Below are positions 49,396 through 59,779 of a DNA stretch of 64,000 nucleotides, piece after piece. The notes beneath the pieces were generated by a model. That model did no database searches, was not told where the DNA came from, and worked only from the letters and a program-made list of their open reading frames with translations. The translations under genes and the position numbers were made by a program. Each line of letters begins with the position of its first letter. The first letter of the stretch is position 1. The stretch is from Dasyornis broadbenti (Eukaryota > Chordata > Aves > Passeriformes > Dasyornithidae), in NCBI GenBank assembly GCA_013397935.1, contig VZRN01006381.1, positions 50,807-114,806 on the forward strand, written 5' to 3'.

Positions 49396-51238
49396 GGATG
49401 ACTCTTTCATTGAGGGTTCCTGTACATTATGATATTTATACAGTTACCCTGCACAATAAGACTGACTGAGTGGTTCTTGGAACCAAACAGATGTCATGGG
49501 CTTAGTTTATTTCTTTACATCTATTCTTGCATTCCTGGCTGGAAGCCACAGAAACTTCCCATTTCTGAGTGCAGAAAGACCCTGCACATTTTCCATGCCA
49601 GCAGGATAGTGCATTTAGCTCGTTCCACCCCACACAATTCATCTCTAAAGAGAATACACACTGTTCTTTTCAAATTTATGAGATTTTTTTCGCTGGACAT
49701 TTGCATGTTTAGTTTAAGTTCTCTAACGCAGTTACGAGTGAAAACAGAAAAGAGCTGGAGGAGAAAACTCTTTATTCCTCTCTGCTGGCCAAAAGCTCCC
49801 GTGTGTTCAGCCTTCCCTCCCCCGGGGCAGGCACTGCAGGGAGAACAGTTCCTCTCAGCAGGCTCCTCACCTTAACCTGAGTGAAACAAGGCTCTCCTCA
49901 CCTGCCCAGGCTCTTGCTTCCTCTGCAGCAAAGGCTCGTTTTCCCTCTGCTGTTAAAAGCAAGGAGGGTCTGCTATGAGTGCTTCCTGCTACGCCAGGGA
50001 AGGGGAGATGTTGATGGATGTGGAGGCAGAGCAGGTTTGCTGAAGCTTGGTACAAACGTTGGTGCACATGCAGAAATCCATGCCTGAAAGGCATTATTTG
50101 ATTGATATTACAGTGAGAAAGCAATGAGAAATCTTTTCTTGACTGCATTCAGCAATGCAACTAAAAAAAAAAAAAATTAAAAAAAAAAAAATAGGAGATT
50201 TTCTACCTTTTTTACTGTTACTGTTTTGTAATATAGCACCAGCCTTGGATACAAGGTCAGGGCCCCTCCTCCAAAATAAGGAAATTCATAAGTAGAGAAG
50301 GAATCATATTTCTTCAGCCAAGTGTGTTCCAGTCATATATTTTAACCAGTGTCTGGCTTACATAAGGAACAAAGTCTTTTCAATGCCTTTTGTCACACAT
50401 GGGACAGGTGTAAGGTTGTTCATTTCTGACGTTATGGAGTGATAGTTCTTAAACTGGCAGAAACATTTTCTTTGCAATACCTCATGGTAAAATGTAACCT
50501 TTCAAGTAAGATAAGACTGGTGAGAGTGTCAGTGTCAGTCCTGCTTATGTCAACTAAATCCAGTGATTTTGGTTCTACGGCACACTGAAGTTTCCCAATA
50601 AAAACTATTAAGATGTACTATTACAATGGGTATACATAGCTGATAGAATATATTCATCTGTTTGCATGGCCCTGTGCTTGTTTTTTTCAACTCACCTGTA
50701 GCTTTATGTAGTTCTGGCATTAATCGCCATTTATTGTATTTGAGCAAAGCAGAACAGATCAAGGGGAAAAAATCCAACGATATTTGGACAAAAATTAAAA
50801 TATATCAGCCCATTCTAACATTCTGCATCTGTTACAAATAACCAGGTTAATCTCACAGTGGGAAGGATTCGCATCAGCAGCCTGATGTCCTGAGGTAGTG
50901 GCCTTCAGGGTGTTAATTGGCAGCAGGACAAAGCCATTTACACCCAGGAATGCCCACAAGCAGTGCAAAGCAGCTGATGGCTCCCGTGTGAGCTCCCTGT
51001 ACAAACACCATGGCCATGTATCAATATCAAAATTGTTGACCTTCACCTCAGTGAACCTCTTTTCTTCTTGCACTGTGATAGTGATTTGTTCTTACTCGAT
51101 TTAGAGGCCTTCTAGGATTGTCATTAAAAAACATTCATAATAACTGGGTTCTTTTAGCTTTGTAAAAAACACTGAAATTAGATTCAGTCTTAATTTATTA
51201 CATATCTTACATTTTTGCAATATGTTTTCTTCATTGTA

Positions 51239-51287
51239 TTTAATTCAAAACCACAACATTTTCTTTAATTCAGAACCACAATATTTT
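51239..51287 (+). repeat. local tandem duplication, period 25
   Basis: TTTAATTCAAAACCACAACA at 51239 is repeated with two changes as TTTAATTCAGAACCACAATA at 51264. This is a simple intronic duplication. Confidence 0.8.
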
Positions 51288-52492
51288 TGCCTTAGACTAG
51301 AGGGATTGTGCTGAGCACCAGCTAAAGCTCAGAACTGGAATTCTCTGCAGTTTTCCACAACCACCAGCTCTAAGATCTACTCAGTCATGTCATTATTATC
51401 ATCCTTTTTGTAGCCTGAAGCACTAGGACTGGTCCAAAGGCTCTTGAGGGCTGGGCTGGGCACAGCAGCTGCAAGGACTGTCAGGTACTGAGGAAAGCAG
51501 GGCATTCTTTATGGAGAGTCAACCTCATCATCAAAGCCATTTTCTCTCTGTGCTGGCCTTACTCTCCTCCTGCACATAAAATATGGATCATGAGTTTCAC
51601 ACTCTTTGTTCAATGTTCTGAAAATCAAAAGTCTGATGTATTAAAAGGTCTCCGACAGCAGCCAGATACTGTTGTCCGAGTCATAAGCAAAGAAAGAATT
51701 CTTAGTTGACATTAAATTTTCTTTATGGTGTTTTTTACTATCCTACACTAAATTTTCTTTATATTTGGGCTTTACAAGCTTATTTGCTCATGAATACCTG
51801 GCACTGCAATGAATCTCACTAATCCAGGCTTGTGAGTTTGGTCTCCCAGGCACGTGAAGGCTCCAGCCATCAGGTACTGCTCAGGCACAGGTTTTGTGTG
51901 CCCTCACTTCAGGAGAACCATGGGAGAGGTAACAGAGAAAGTGGGACAACAGCCAAAGGCAGATTTTTATTCTATTAGAATTCTTTTTTTAATAATTTCT
52001 CTCTTCAGAGAAAGGTGAGAGCTGAATACACTAAGTTTGCAATACAGGCTATAAAATAATTACTTTTTACATCCAGCACTACTGGGAATTTGAAGATCTA
52101 GATAAAATCGTTAAAAACCTCTGTAGAAAGCAGCCCCTAGATAGAAGCTAACTCTTTGTATGGCTCCCCAAGAATCAAAAAATCACCAGTATTTGTGTTC
52201 TTGTTTTGAGGTATGTTGGCTTTTAAGTCCAAGACAGAAAAAAAACAGGCATCCCTTTCAAAACCAGACTCTTTAGCTCAAAATAGCTCAAACTGATCCA
52301 TAAGCTTCATATAAACAAATTTCTCCAAATTGTCAAAACAATCATTTTTTAATCTGCTCATTTGATTTTCAGCTGGATGTAAGGAATGGGGAATTGAGAG
52401 GAAACCAACTCCATGCTCTCAAGAGCAGGAGAAATCAGAGTTAGCCTAAAAAATGTCATATTTGTTTCTTCTGTGTGTTGCTGTTACATTCA

Positions 52493-52512
52493 TACACACA
52501 CACACACACACA
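52493..52512 (+). repeat. (CA)10 microsatellite
   Basis: Uninterrupted dinucleotide run of about 20 bases, a potential length-polymorphic marker. Confidence 0.9.
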
Positions 52513-54124
52513 AAGCTATTTCAAATATCCTCTATGTGATAATCTGTTCTACTCTCTGCTGAAAAACTGATTTTACAGGGCACAGTCTTTTGGGGTCCCT
52601 AGAACAGAACAAAAACCCTAGTAAAATCCAACAGGGGGTTGACAAAAGTAAGTCAGGACAGACCAGTGCAATTTCTTCTGTGACAGGTCTTTGCAGACAC
52701 AGCTGTGTTTGCACATGCTCCAAGAAATGATTCTTGAAAGATGCAGGTGAAATTCAAAGTTTAAAAAAATTATCCAAAATTGACAACCCAAAAGGAAAGT
52801 GCTAAAAAATTTAGGAGTAGTTAGGGTAAGAAGAGCAAGGAAAGACAACAGTCTCCAATTTTTAATAAAGGCTGCAGAAATACGAGGGAATAATCTGCCC
52901 TAGGCCAGATCAGTCTAGTTTGTGTGTTTTTGTTGTTAGAAGTAAGAAACCCTACTGACAACGGGTTTATGGGATGCAGAGGGCTGGAGGGACACCACCT
53001 CAAGCTTCAGTTTCGTTTTTAGGGAGATTGATACCTGCTGACAGCTGAATGATCCAACCTCTGGCAGTCCTGACGGACAGGCAAATGGAGGTGGAGTCTC
53101 TGTCAAAATGAGGGGCTTACCACTTCTAATGGAAGTTTAGGAATCCAGCATGGAAAATTTTGCCATTGAGCGTATGAACCTGCCAGCATAAAACTGTACC
53201 CTACAGTGCATGACATTGCAAACCCTACTGTTGCCCTATGGCTGCAAGAAAACTTACTTTTCAGTTTTGGCTAAAACTCAAGACAGCCTATCTCTTCACT
53301 CTGACTGTGAAAAGACCTTATTTTTTTTTCCATACGGATCAACAGAAATTTGTGTTATTTTGTTCTGTGTGTCAATACTCTTGAAACTGCTAATTGTGTG
53401 TGGTGCTGGCTTAATTAACACCCATAAATCACTACAGGAGTTGAGCTTTCTGAGGTTATTTCCTCACCTTGTCTTGGGTAAATGTTACAGCTCCTTGCAC
53501 TGACAGTGTGTGTGAAGTGACTGAGTAATGGCACTGAATTTTAGGGGTTACCTGCGTATATATAAATGGCACAAATACATTCCCCAAAAATCACAGCAAC
53601 TACCGAGGAGCTGTACATTTGCTCACTTGAACAAGAAATCTATGGAAATACAGGTGCTCCTTTGGGGGGGATAAATAACACATCCAGTTCTCATGTTCTG
53701 ATTTGGTAGAAATCCCAATTTCCATTACAAGATTCATTTTCTAGGCTGCAGTTGCTTGTCACAGGTGCATACATCCCTCCTGTTTCCCTAACAGATTTAC
53801 TCTGCTGGGCTGATGTGTCTCAGGTTCTTCCTGTCTCTTTTGGAGGCAAGGGGTCCTTCCCTGGGGGTAGAACCTATTCCAAAGAACCGTGGGTTTGGGA
53901 GAGGAGCCACACCATGGACCCTCATATTGGAAATTAATATCCCCACTCAGGCTCCACACAATGCTCAGCTGCTTCCTCAGGGTAGGGAATGGAAACACTG
54001 AGGTCAAGCTAAGGCTCCTCAGCCCTGTCTTCCCACAAAGTAACCAGATTTTAACCTTCTGAGGCTGGGAGTTTTTATCTTCCTCTGTTTTTTAAGCTGA
54101 ATTTGTTAATGTTTGGGAGCGGGT

Positions 54125-54290
54125 GTTTTGTCTAGTGGCAGAACACGGGGCTGGAGTCAGAAGTTTAGGCTCAGTCTGTACTTTGGGAATGGCAGTGAGC
54201 CTCAGAACAGCTTTTGTCCATTCAGGAACAGATGGGATGGATTATACTTTGACGGGTTTGTAAGATCCAGGACTGAGGAAGATGCCCTGT
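54125..54290 (+). mobile_element. tRNA-headed CORE/MIR-like SINE relic
   Basis: It begins with an A-box-like TGTCTAGTGGCAGAACACGG, continues GGCTGGAGTCAGAAG (family: GGCTGGGAGTCAGGAG), and has degraded middle blocks (TTGGGAATGG, AGCCTCAGAACAG). It ends with GGATTATACTTTGACGGG and 'TTTGTAAGATCCAGGACTGA', like the GATAATGATACTTACC...TTTGTAAAGCGC...GATC tail of amniote elements. It is old and diverged, in the same orientation as the gene. Confidence 0.58.
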
Positions 54291-56763
54291 AATTAACTAA
54301 AGTTCAGCACTGCTAAAGCATAAGAAAGGACAGAGGAAGAGTAAGATCTTACTGTGAATTTCAGCAAGGTTTTACCAGGAAACAAAGGAAAAACAGTAAC
54401 AAAATTGTAAGGTAATGCAAAGCTACACAAAACATATACCCAATCAATTTTCCTCAGCAAAATCACCCCTGGCCACCCCTAGCTGCAGGGTGAAATTAAT
54501 GCTAATCAGTTGCAGGCTTGTACTGCAGATGAACTCCAACAAAAAATCGGCTTCTATGCAGTCTGCTCGAATATAGCCCAAAGTTAATATTACAGTTTAG
54601 TGCATATTTGTGTTGTAAAAACATTATGTCCCAAACTGTCAAACTCAGATTTGTAACACATTTACACATGTAGTTAGCCCCTTTAAAAAAGTGATTTTGG
54701 AAACCTTAAGGAATCAAATCTGTTTAAATAGTTCTCAATTAATTGTTGCTGAGTTTTTAGAAGTATATAAGTTTGTATCTTGATCTTTTGTAATTGTAGA
54801 GGGTTTTTTAATGTATATGCAAATCAGACACATGTACGGGACAAGGATTCTGTTGTCTGAGGAAATGTAGTTCTGAAAAAATAGTAAGTATTAGATTTCG
54901 AATAAAGGAATACATCTTGGGCTCCTATGATGTTTGTTAATTTTTTATTATATCCAGCGATATTTCTATCAATTTATACTGAGGATAAATTAATATAATT
55001 TTTTTACAAAGATGTGATGAAGGAAAAACAGAGATCCAGAAAAGTGTGAGACATTGTCAGTGTCTTATTTATTAAGTTAAATTTAACACACATTGTATTA
55101 CATGCATTCATACTCTGCAGTTCAGAACATCACATAACAGAAAAGCCCTTTAACAAAGGATTTACTAAAGGAAAGAACTGAAGCAGACTCTCTAGCTAAT
55201 TGATGAAGGAGAGCAAAATATTGTTTATTATTACCCTGCCAAGTTTACATTTGCATGCTTCATTTTGTTGGACCAAGTCACTGAGATTAAGTAACAGCAA
55301 AGATTTTGTTTAACAAAAATAACACTTGGATGACAGAAGGATGAGGGAGAGAAGAGGAAGCAAGGGGACTTTAAGAGACTGGTAGAATAGATACAGAAAT
55401 GGGTTAGAATGCTCTGAAAGAAGAGTGGCTTCATCACATGGTGATGGCCTTGCACGACCACTTGACTAGGTAATGTCTCTATACTATGCTGCATCGCCCT
55501 GAAAAAAATGAAATTGTTATAGGCAGAAGTATTCATCAGTGGGAAAAAAATAAAAAGAAAGATGGATATTTATACCAATACAAAGATTATGGCTCATCTC
55601 ATGTGTTATCTTGTCTTCAGTCCCCCTGTGTCCAAAAGCACTTAGTTCTACAGAGATGTCTGAGGATAAACATTCTGAGCTGGATCATCACTAATACAAT
55701 TTTATTTCAGCTTATTATGAGACTGGGCTAAAGCCAGCTGTAAAATTTAGGTCTGGGTTAAATTTCTAAGCCCCGCCAAAGATTAGGGTGGTCTGATCCA
55801 AACTTTTGTTTCAAGTCTCTCTTTTCTCTTTTATCAAAGCCACGTGGGGAGGTGGTTCTTCAGTGCTTTCTGAAACGTCTTTCATGCTCCAGGAAACAAT
55901 GTGTAACTTCAGATCTTTTTCATAAAACACACAGGGGAAAAAAAAATCCTGTCAGAAAAGGGCAGTGACTGTGATTAGATGTCATTTTTGAAACAACTCT
56001 GGAGGCGTCCCCATGTTTCCCAGCCCAACGTGGATGTCCTCTGCCATGTGGTCTCTCTGCTGTACCTATCTGCCAACAGCTCGGCACCGAGGAGAGCCAG
56101 ACAGGGCTTGGGGACGGGCTGTGTCTCATCCCCCTGGGGGGGAAGGCAGCATTTGGCAGGTGCACGCTCTTTGCACAGTGCCTCTCTCCTAGGGCAAGCC
56201 AACAGTGGCTTAAGAGGCTGTAGGGGCAGAGAGGGAAGGTGGTGTCACACATGGTTTCCTACCAGGGCTGTGCCAGGGGCTCACCATCTGCACAGGGGGA
56301 AGCCTGTGCTCTGTGAGGAGCTCTCCCTCCCTGAGTGGTGGCAAACTGCCCAAAACCAGATGGAAAGCAGCAGAAGACTTTCCCACACGACTTCACTGAT
56401 TTAATTTCCCCATAGCGTTTCTGATGTAAGACCTCAGGATACTAAAAGTGTGCCTCTTTCCAGATTAGCCTTGAAATGCAGTTGTTAAGGCAGACATTCC
56501 CATTCCCAGGATAATGTGAAACTGAAAAAAAAAGAAAGACCAAACAAAGAAGCAAACAAAAAGCAAGTGTCTTGAACCTCTCAGGAAATCTTGGCAAAGG
56601 TCCATGCAAAGAACACAAAGCTCTTTTATGTTGATTGAAACTTTTCATCTTAATGTATATGAATAAAAAGAAATCATTCATAGAAATTCAGCTATTCATT
56701 CAACAATTTCTTCTTTCTAAATACTTCCAGGAAATCCCCGACTCCCATTCCACACAAAATAAA

Positions 56764-56905
56764 TTAAAAAAAAAAAACAAAAACACAAAACCAACCAATC
56801 ATCCAACCAACCAACAAACCAATAAAAACACCAAAAAAACCCCCAAACAAACAAAATTTAAAAAAACAAACAAAAATAACTACAAAGAAACAAAAATCAA
56901 AAAAG
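56764..56905 (+). repeat. A/C-rich low-complexity tract
   Basis: About 140 bp of almost only A and C with words such as AACCAACCA and AAACAAACA. It is the complement type of the G/T tracts in intron 1. Its Lys/Asn/Thr/Pro open frame is an artefact. Confidence 0.85.
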
Positions 56906-57261
56906 TAGAGCTAGGCTAGATTTTAACTGACTTTTTTAAAAAATGAGAAATTGATCTTACAGCAGATAAATAGGAATTTTCTATGAAAAATGTGTAGCTG
57001 CAAAACTTCAGCCAGCCCCGCTCCTGTTCAAGCAGTGTGAGTGAAGGCGAGTGAGATCACCATGGGGACTACAAAGGTGCAGGTGGAAGCAGTGTGCAGA
57101 GCTGGCAGGATTCCCATTGGGAAGGGGATAAGGCCACAGGGACATGAGCCAGCCAGGTAAGGCAGCAGCCCCATCCCCTTCCCAAACCTGGTGCTGGGGT
57201 GCTGGTGACAGGGCATTTTCCCCAGAAATGAACCAACAGCCCAACACACGTCATGGAGCCA

Positions 57262-57589
57262 CGTAATGAATGAATGGCACAGACCTCCCTTAGCAGGTGC
57301 ACTGAGGAATCTCTTTATTGCAAAAACCAGGGTTTTTCAAGCTATTAGGCCCTTATCTGTTACATTCTTGTGAAGCACAACAAACATATTTCAACCAACC
57401 AGCACAAACCATGATGTGAACAGGCACTGGTTATGTAACTTGTTTGCTGGGGTTATATATCTTTTTACCTCTAGTTTAGCTGAGTCATTCCCAGAGTGCT
57501 TTTCTGGTTAGCCAAAGTAACAGGAGTGAGCAAGGACTTTACAAGGGTGACAAGGCCCTCATTTTGTAAGGTTTTTCTTATCCGTAACA
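57262..57589 (-). mobile_element. solo LTR of an endogenous retrovirus, antisense to HAPLN1
   Basis: Read on the minus strand, the element starts TGTTACGGATAAGAAAAACC at 57589 and runs 328 bp to 57262. It has a TATA-like box (57459-57453) and an AATAAA signal (57319-57314), in the order expected for U3, R and U5. It is flanked by identical 6-bp copies of GAGCCA (57256-57261 and 57590-57595), which look like a target-site duplication. The 3' end reads ..TTACG instead of the usual ..CA, fitting one later mutation. No gag, pol or env sequence is present, so it is a recombined solo LTR. A 6-bp duplication suggests a class II (ERVK-like) origin; family assignment is inference. It ends 109 bp before exon 4. 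Confidence 0.68.
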
Positions 57590-57698
57590 GAGCCAACCTT
57601 TACTTCTTCTTTATTTCTCCTTCTGGTGGCCGTAAAAGCCGTTTGCCTTCCCTCTGCCCTTACAGTGCCCGGTAACTCTCCCTCTTTCCCCGCTCCAG

Positions 57699-58001
57699 GT
57701 GTGGTGTTCCCCTACTCCCCACGGCTGGGGCGGTACAACCTGAACTTCCATGATGCTCAGCGGGCGTGCGTGGAGCAGGACTCAGTGATGGCCTCATTCG
57801 ACCAGCTCTACGATGCCTGGAGGTCAGGGCTGGACTGGTGCAATGCCGGCTGGCTCAGCGACGGCTCCGTGCAGTACCCCATCACCAAGCCCAGGGAGCC
57901 CTGCGGGGGCAAGAACACCGTGCCGGGGGTCAGGAATTACGGGTTCTGGGACAAGGACAAGAGCCGATACGATGTCTTCTGCTTCACTTCCAACTTCAAC
58001 G
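57699..58001 (+). CDS. HAPLN1: HAPLN1 exon 4: first Link module
   Basis: This exon codes for residues 158 (part) to 259 (part), the first of two Link modules, which bind hyaluronan. It starts GVVFPYSPRLGRYNLNF and carries the four module cysteines C181 (RACVEQ), C205 (WCNAGWL), C226 (EPCGGK) and C252 (VFCFTS), expected to pair C181-C252 and C205-C226. The signature SGLDWCNAGWLSDGSVQYPI is intact. The acceptor is CCCCGCTCCAG|GT and the donor AACG|GTGAGA. Length is 303 bases, phase 1 at both ends. A second acceptor 33 bases upstream is in frame (see findings). The exon is GC-rich. The second Link module would follow directly in the next exon, which is not in the window. Confidence 0.98.
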
Positions 58002-58972
58002 GTGAGAGCGTTTTCTTCACCCCTCCCTCATAAATGACTGCTCAGGCAAGGAACTCCAAGGGCAGAAAGTGGTATTTGACGTGCCAAACCTCGTGTTAGG
58101 CTTGGAAAATGCAAGGAATGAAATAATCAAAGAGAAAGAATTGAAATAATTCTGGAATTTGCAAGGGCACACGTGCAGGGTAAAGCTGTCTTTGCCACGT
58201 GTTCACGTAGGGAGTTTTTACAACTCAGGACTTGTACTGCCAGGAGTTTCCAATATCTCCACTTTCACCCCATTAAAATATATACATACCCTTTTAATGC
58301 TGGTATATAACCAGTTTAATTCAGTTAGAGTGATGAAGAAACCTGTGGTTAATTAATTGAGCTTTCCTGTTGAATTCAATTAGAGTTCTTCTGTTCATAT
58401 TACATAAATATATCACCAAAATAAAATTCTGATCATCACTTCAGTGCAGTGTCAAGCAGCTCTTGCTTATGTACCAGGCCTAATATGACTAACACTTCCT
58501 TATCAGCAAACCTATCTCTAGCTTTATTCCTTAATAATTTAGATTTCTAATCTTAGTACACTGCCAAGCCCCTGATCACTTTTGTTCTGAGGCTGAACTC
58601 CTATAAACCCTATTTTAGTAACTGCAAGCTTTTTTGCTATTAGTTGCTGTTACTTTAGGTATGAAATGAAATTAAATGACCCAATCTCAGCTTGCTATTT
58701 TTTCAGGGTTTATCTAGTGTCTGAAATGGATTTAGAAAGCATTGCTGTGAATCTCCACTCCTCTACAGCATCCTAGCTGTGGACAATTCCTGCACAAGTT
58801 TGCACATGTTTGGCTTGCAGCCCACTCAGACGATGGAGGATGGTCTTTTTTCATTTATGCACAGATTGCTTATCCACAGTGAAGCAGTGTTGTCCTACAG
58901 CACAACAAAAAATAAACATTAGCCTTGGTTTCGGAAGATGTGCTCCAGTGCTAAGTCCATACCACCGTCTCA

Positions 58973-59122
58973 AAAAAAAAAAAAACAAACACCAAACAAA
59001 ACAAAACAAAACAAAAAAAACCCCTAAAAAAAAATACTCAAAAAAAGGAAAAAAAGCCACACATCCACCAAAAAAAAAAAAAAACCCAAAAAAACCCCCA
59101 CAACAAAAAACCCCAAACAAAT
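58973..59122 (+). repeat. A/C-rich low-complexity tract
   Basis: About 150 bp of A with scattered C, including ACAAAACAAAAC repeats and CCCC/AAAA blocks. It is like the tract at 56764-56905. The opposite-strand Phe/Gly-rich frame is an artefact. Confidence 0.85.
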
Positions 59123-59702
59123 CCTCAAGCCAACAATATTATATCAGGTTCAAAGTGATCTGAAACAAAAGTTTGGCTGATTTTTTTATCATGCTGCATC
59201 ATTCCATTAAATGCTGGCTCAATTTTTTCTTACTTCAATTATCCAAGGTGGAATCCCATATTAACTCATCTCTTCTATACAGATTTAACCCTGTGCTGTA
59301 GAAATATCACCAAGGAATTAAATAATCAAAGAAAAAGAATTAAAAGGCAATAGCTGCACTATTCACAATGCTTGCAGAGTAAAATCTTGTGACTACTGTT
59401 CAGTAAGCACCACCCTTTTGCACACCAGAAGCTGAACAGTATCTCTTAAGGCATGAGAAGCATAATTTTGGGGGGAAAAAAAAAGAATAATAGGTACTGA
59501 CAGAAAAATACTGTCTGTGCACTGCTACAAGGAGAAAAGAAAGAGCGAGAAGGGGAAAGGTAAGGTGAGGATAAAGGTGCACAGGCAGGAGAACAATCAA
59601 AGACAAGACACTGACATGAGTCTCAGTCTTGAGGAGTGTTGAAACTGACTTCCAGACAGAATATTGCAAAGCAATAGTGCAGGAGAGAGAGAGAGTGTGT
59701 GT

Positions 59703-59778
<76 letters not shown>
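59703..59778 (+). repeat. (GATA)19 microsatellite
   Basis: An uninterrupted tetranucleotide run of about 76 bases, preceded by GAGAGAGAGAGTGTGTGTGA. It is perfect, so likely young and highly variable. The minus-strand Tyr-Leu-Ser-Ile repeat frame is an artefact. Confidence 0.95.

Positions 59779-59779
<1 letters not shown>

Larger units (their letters stand above)
48070..57698 (+). other. HAPLN1: HAPLN1 intron 3
   Basis: About 9.6 kb, phase 1, GTAGGT donor and CCCCGCTCCAG acceptor. Near its start is a gap in poly-T and a polypurine block with a false-looking duplication. Further on are poly-A (50162-50191), a (CA)n run, a SINE relic, an A/C-rich tract and, just before exon 4, a solo LTR. No further coding exon is supported. 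Confidence 0.85.

Noticed and set aside
48914..49469. Lys/Arg/Glu-rich and Phe/Leu/Ser-rich frames of 140-161 codons
   Set aside because: They are translations of a polypurine tract across an N and a duplicated block, not genes.
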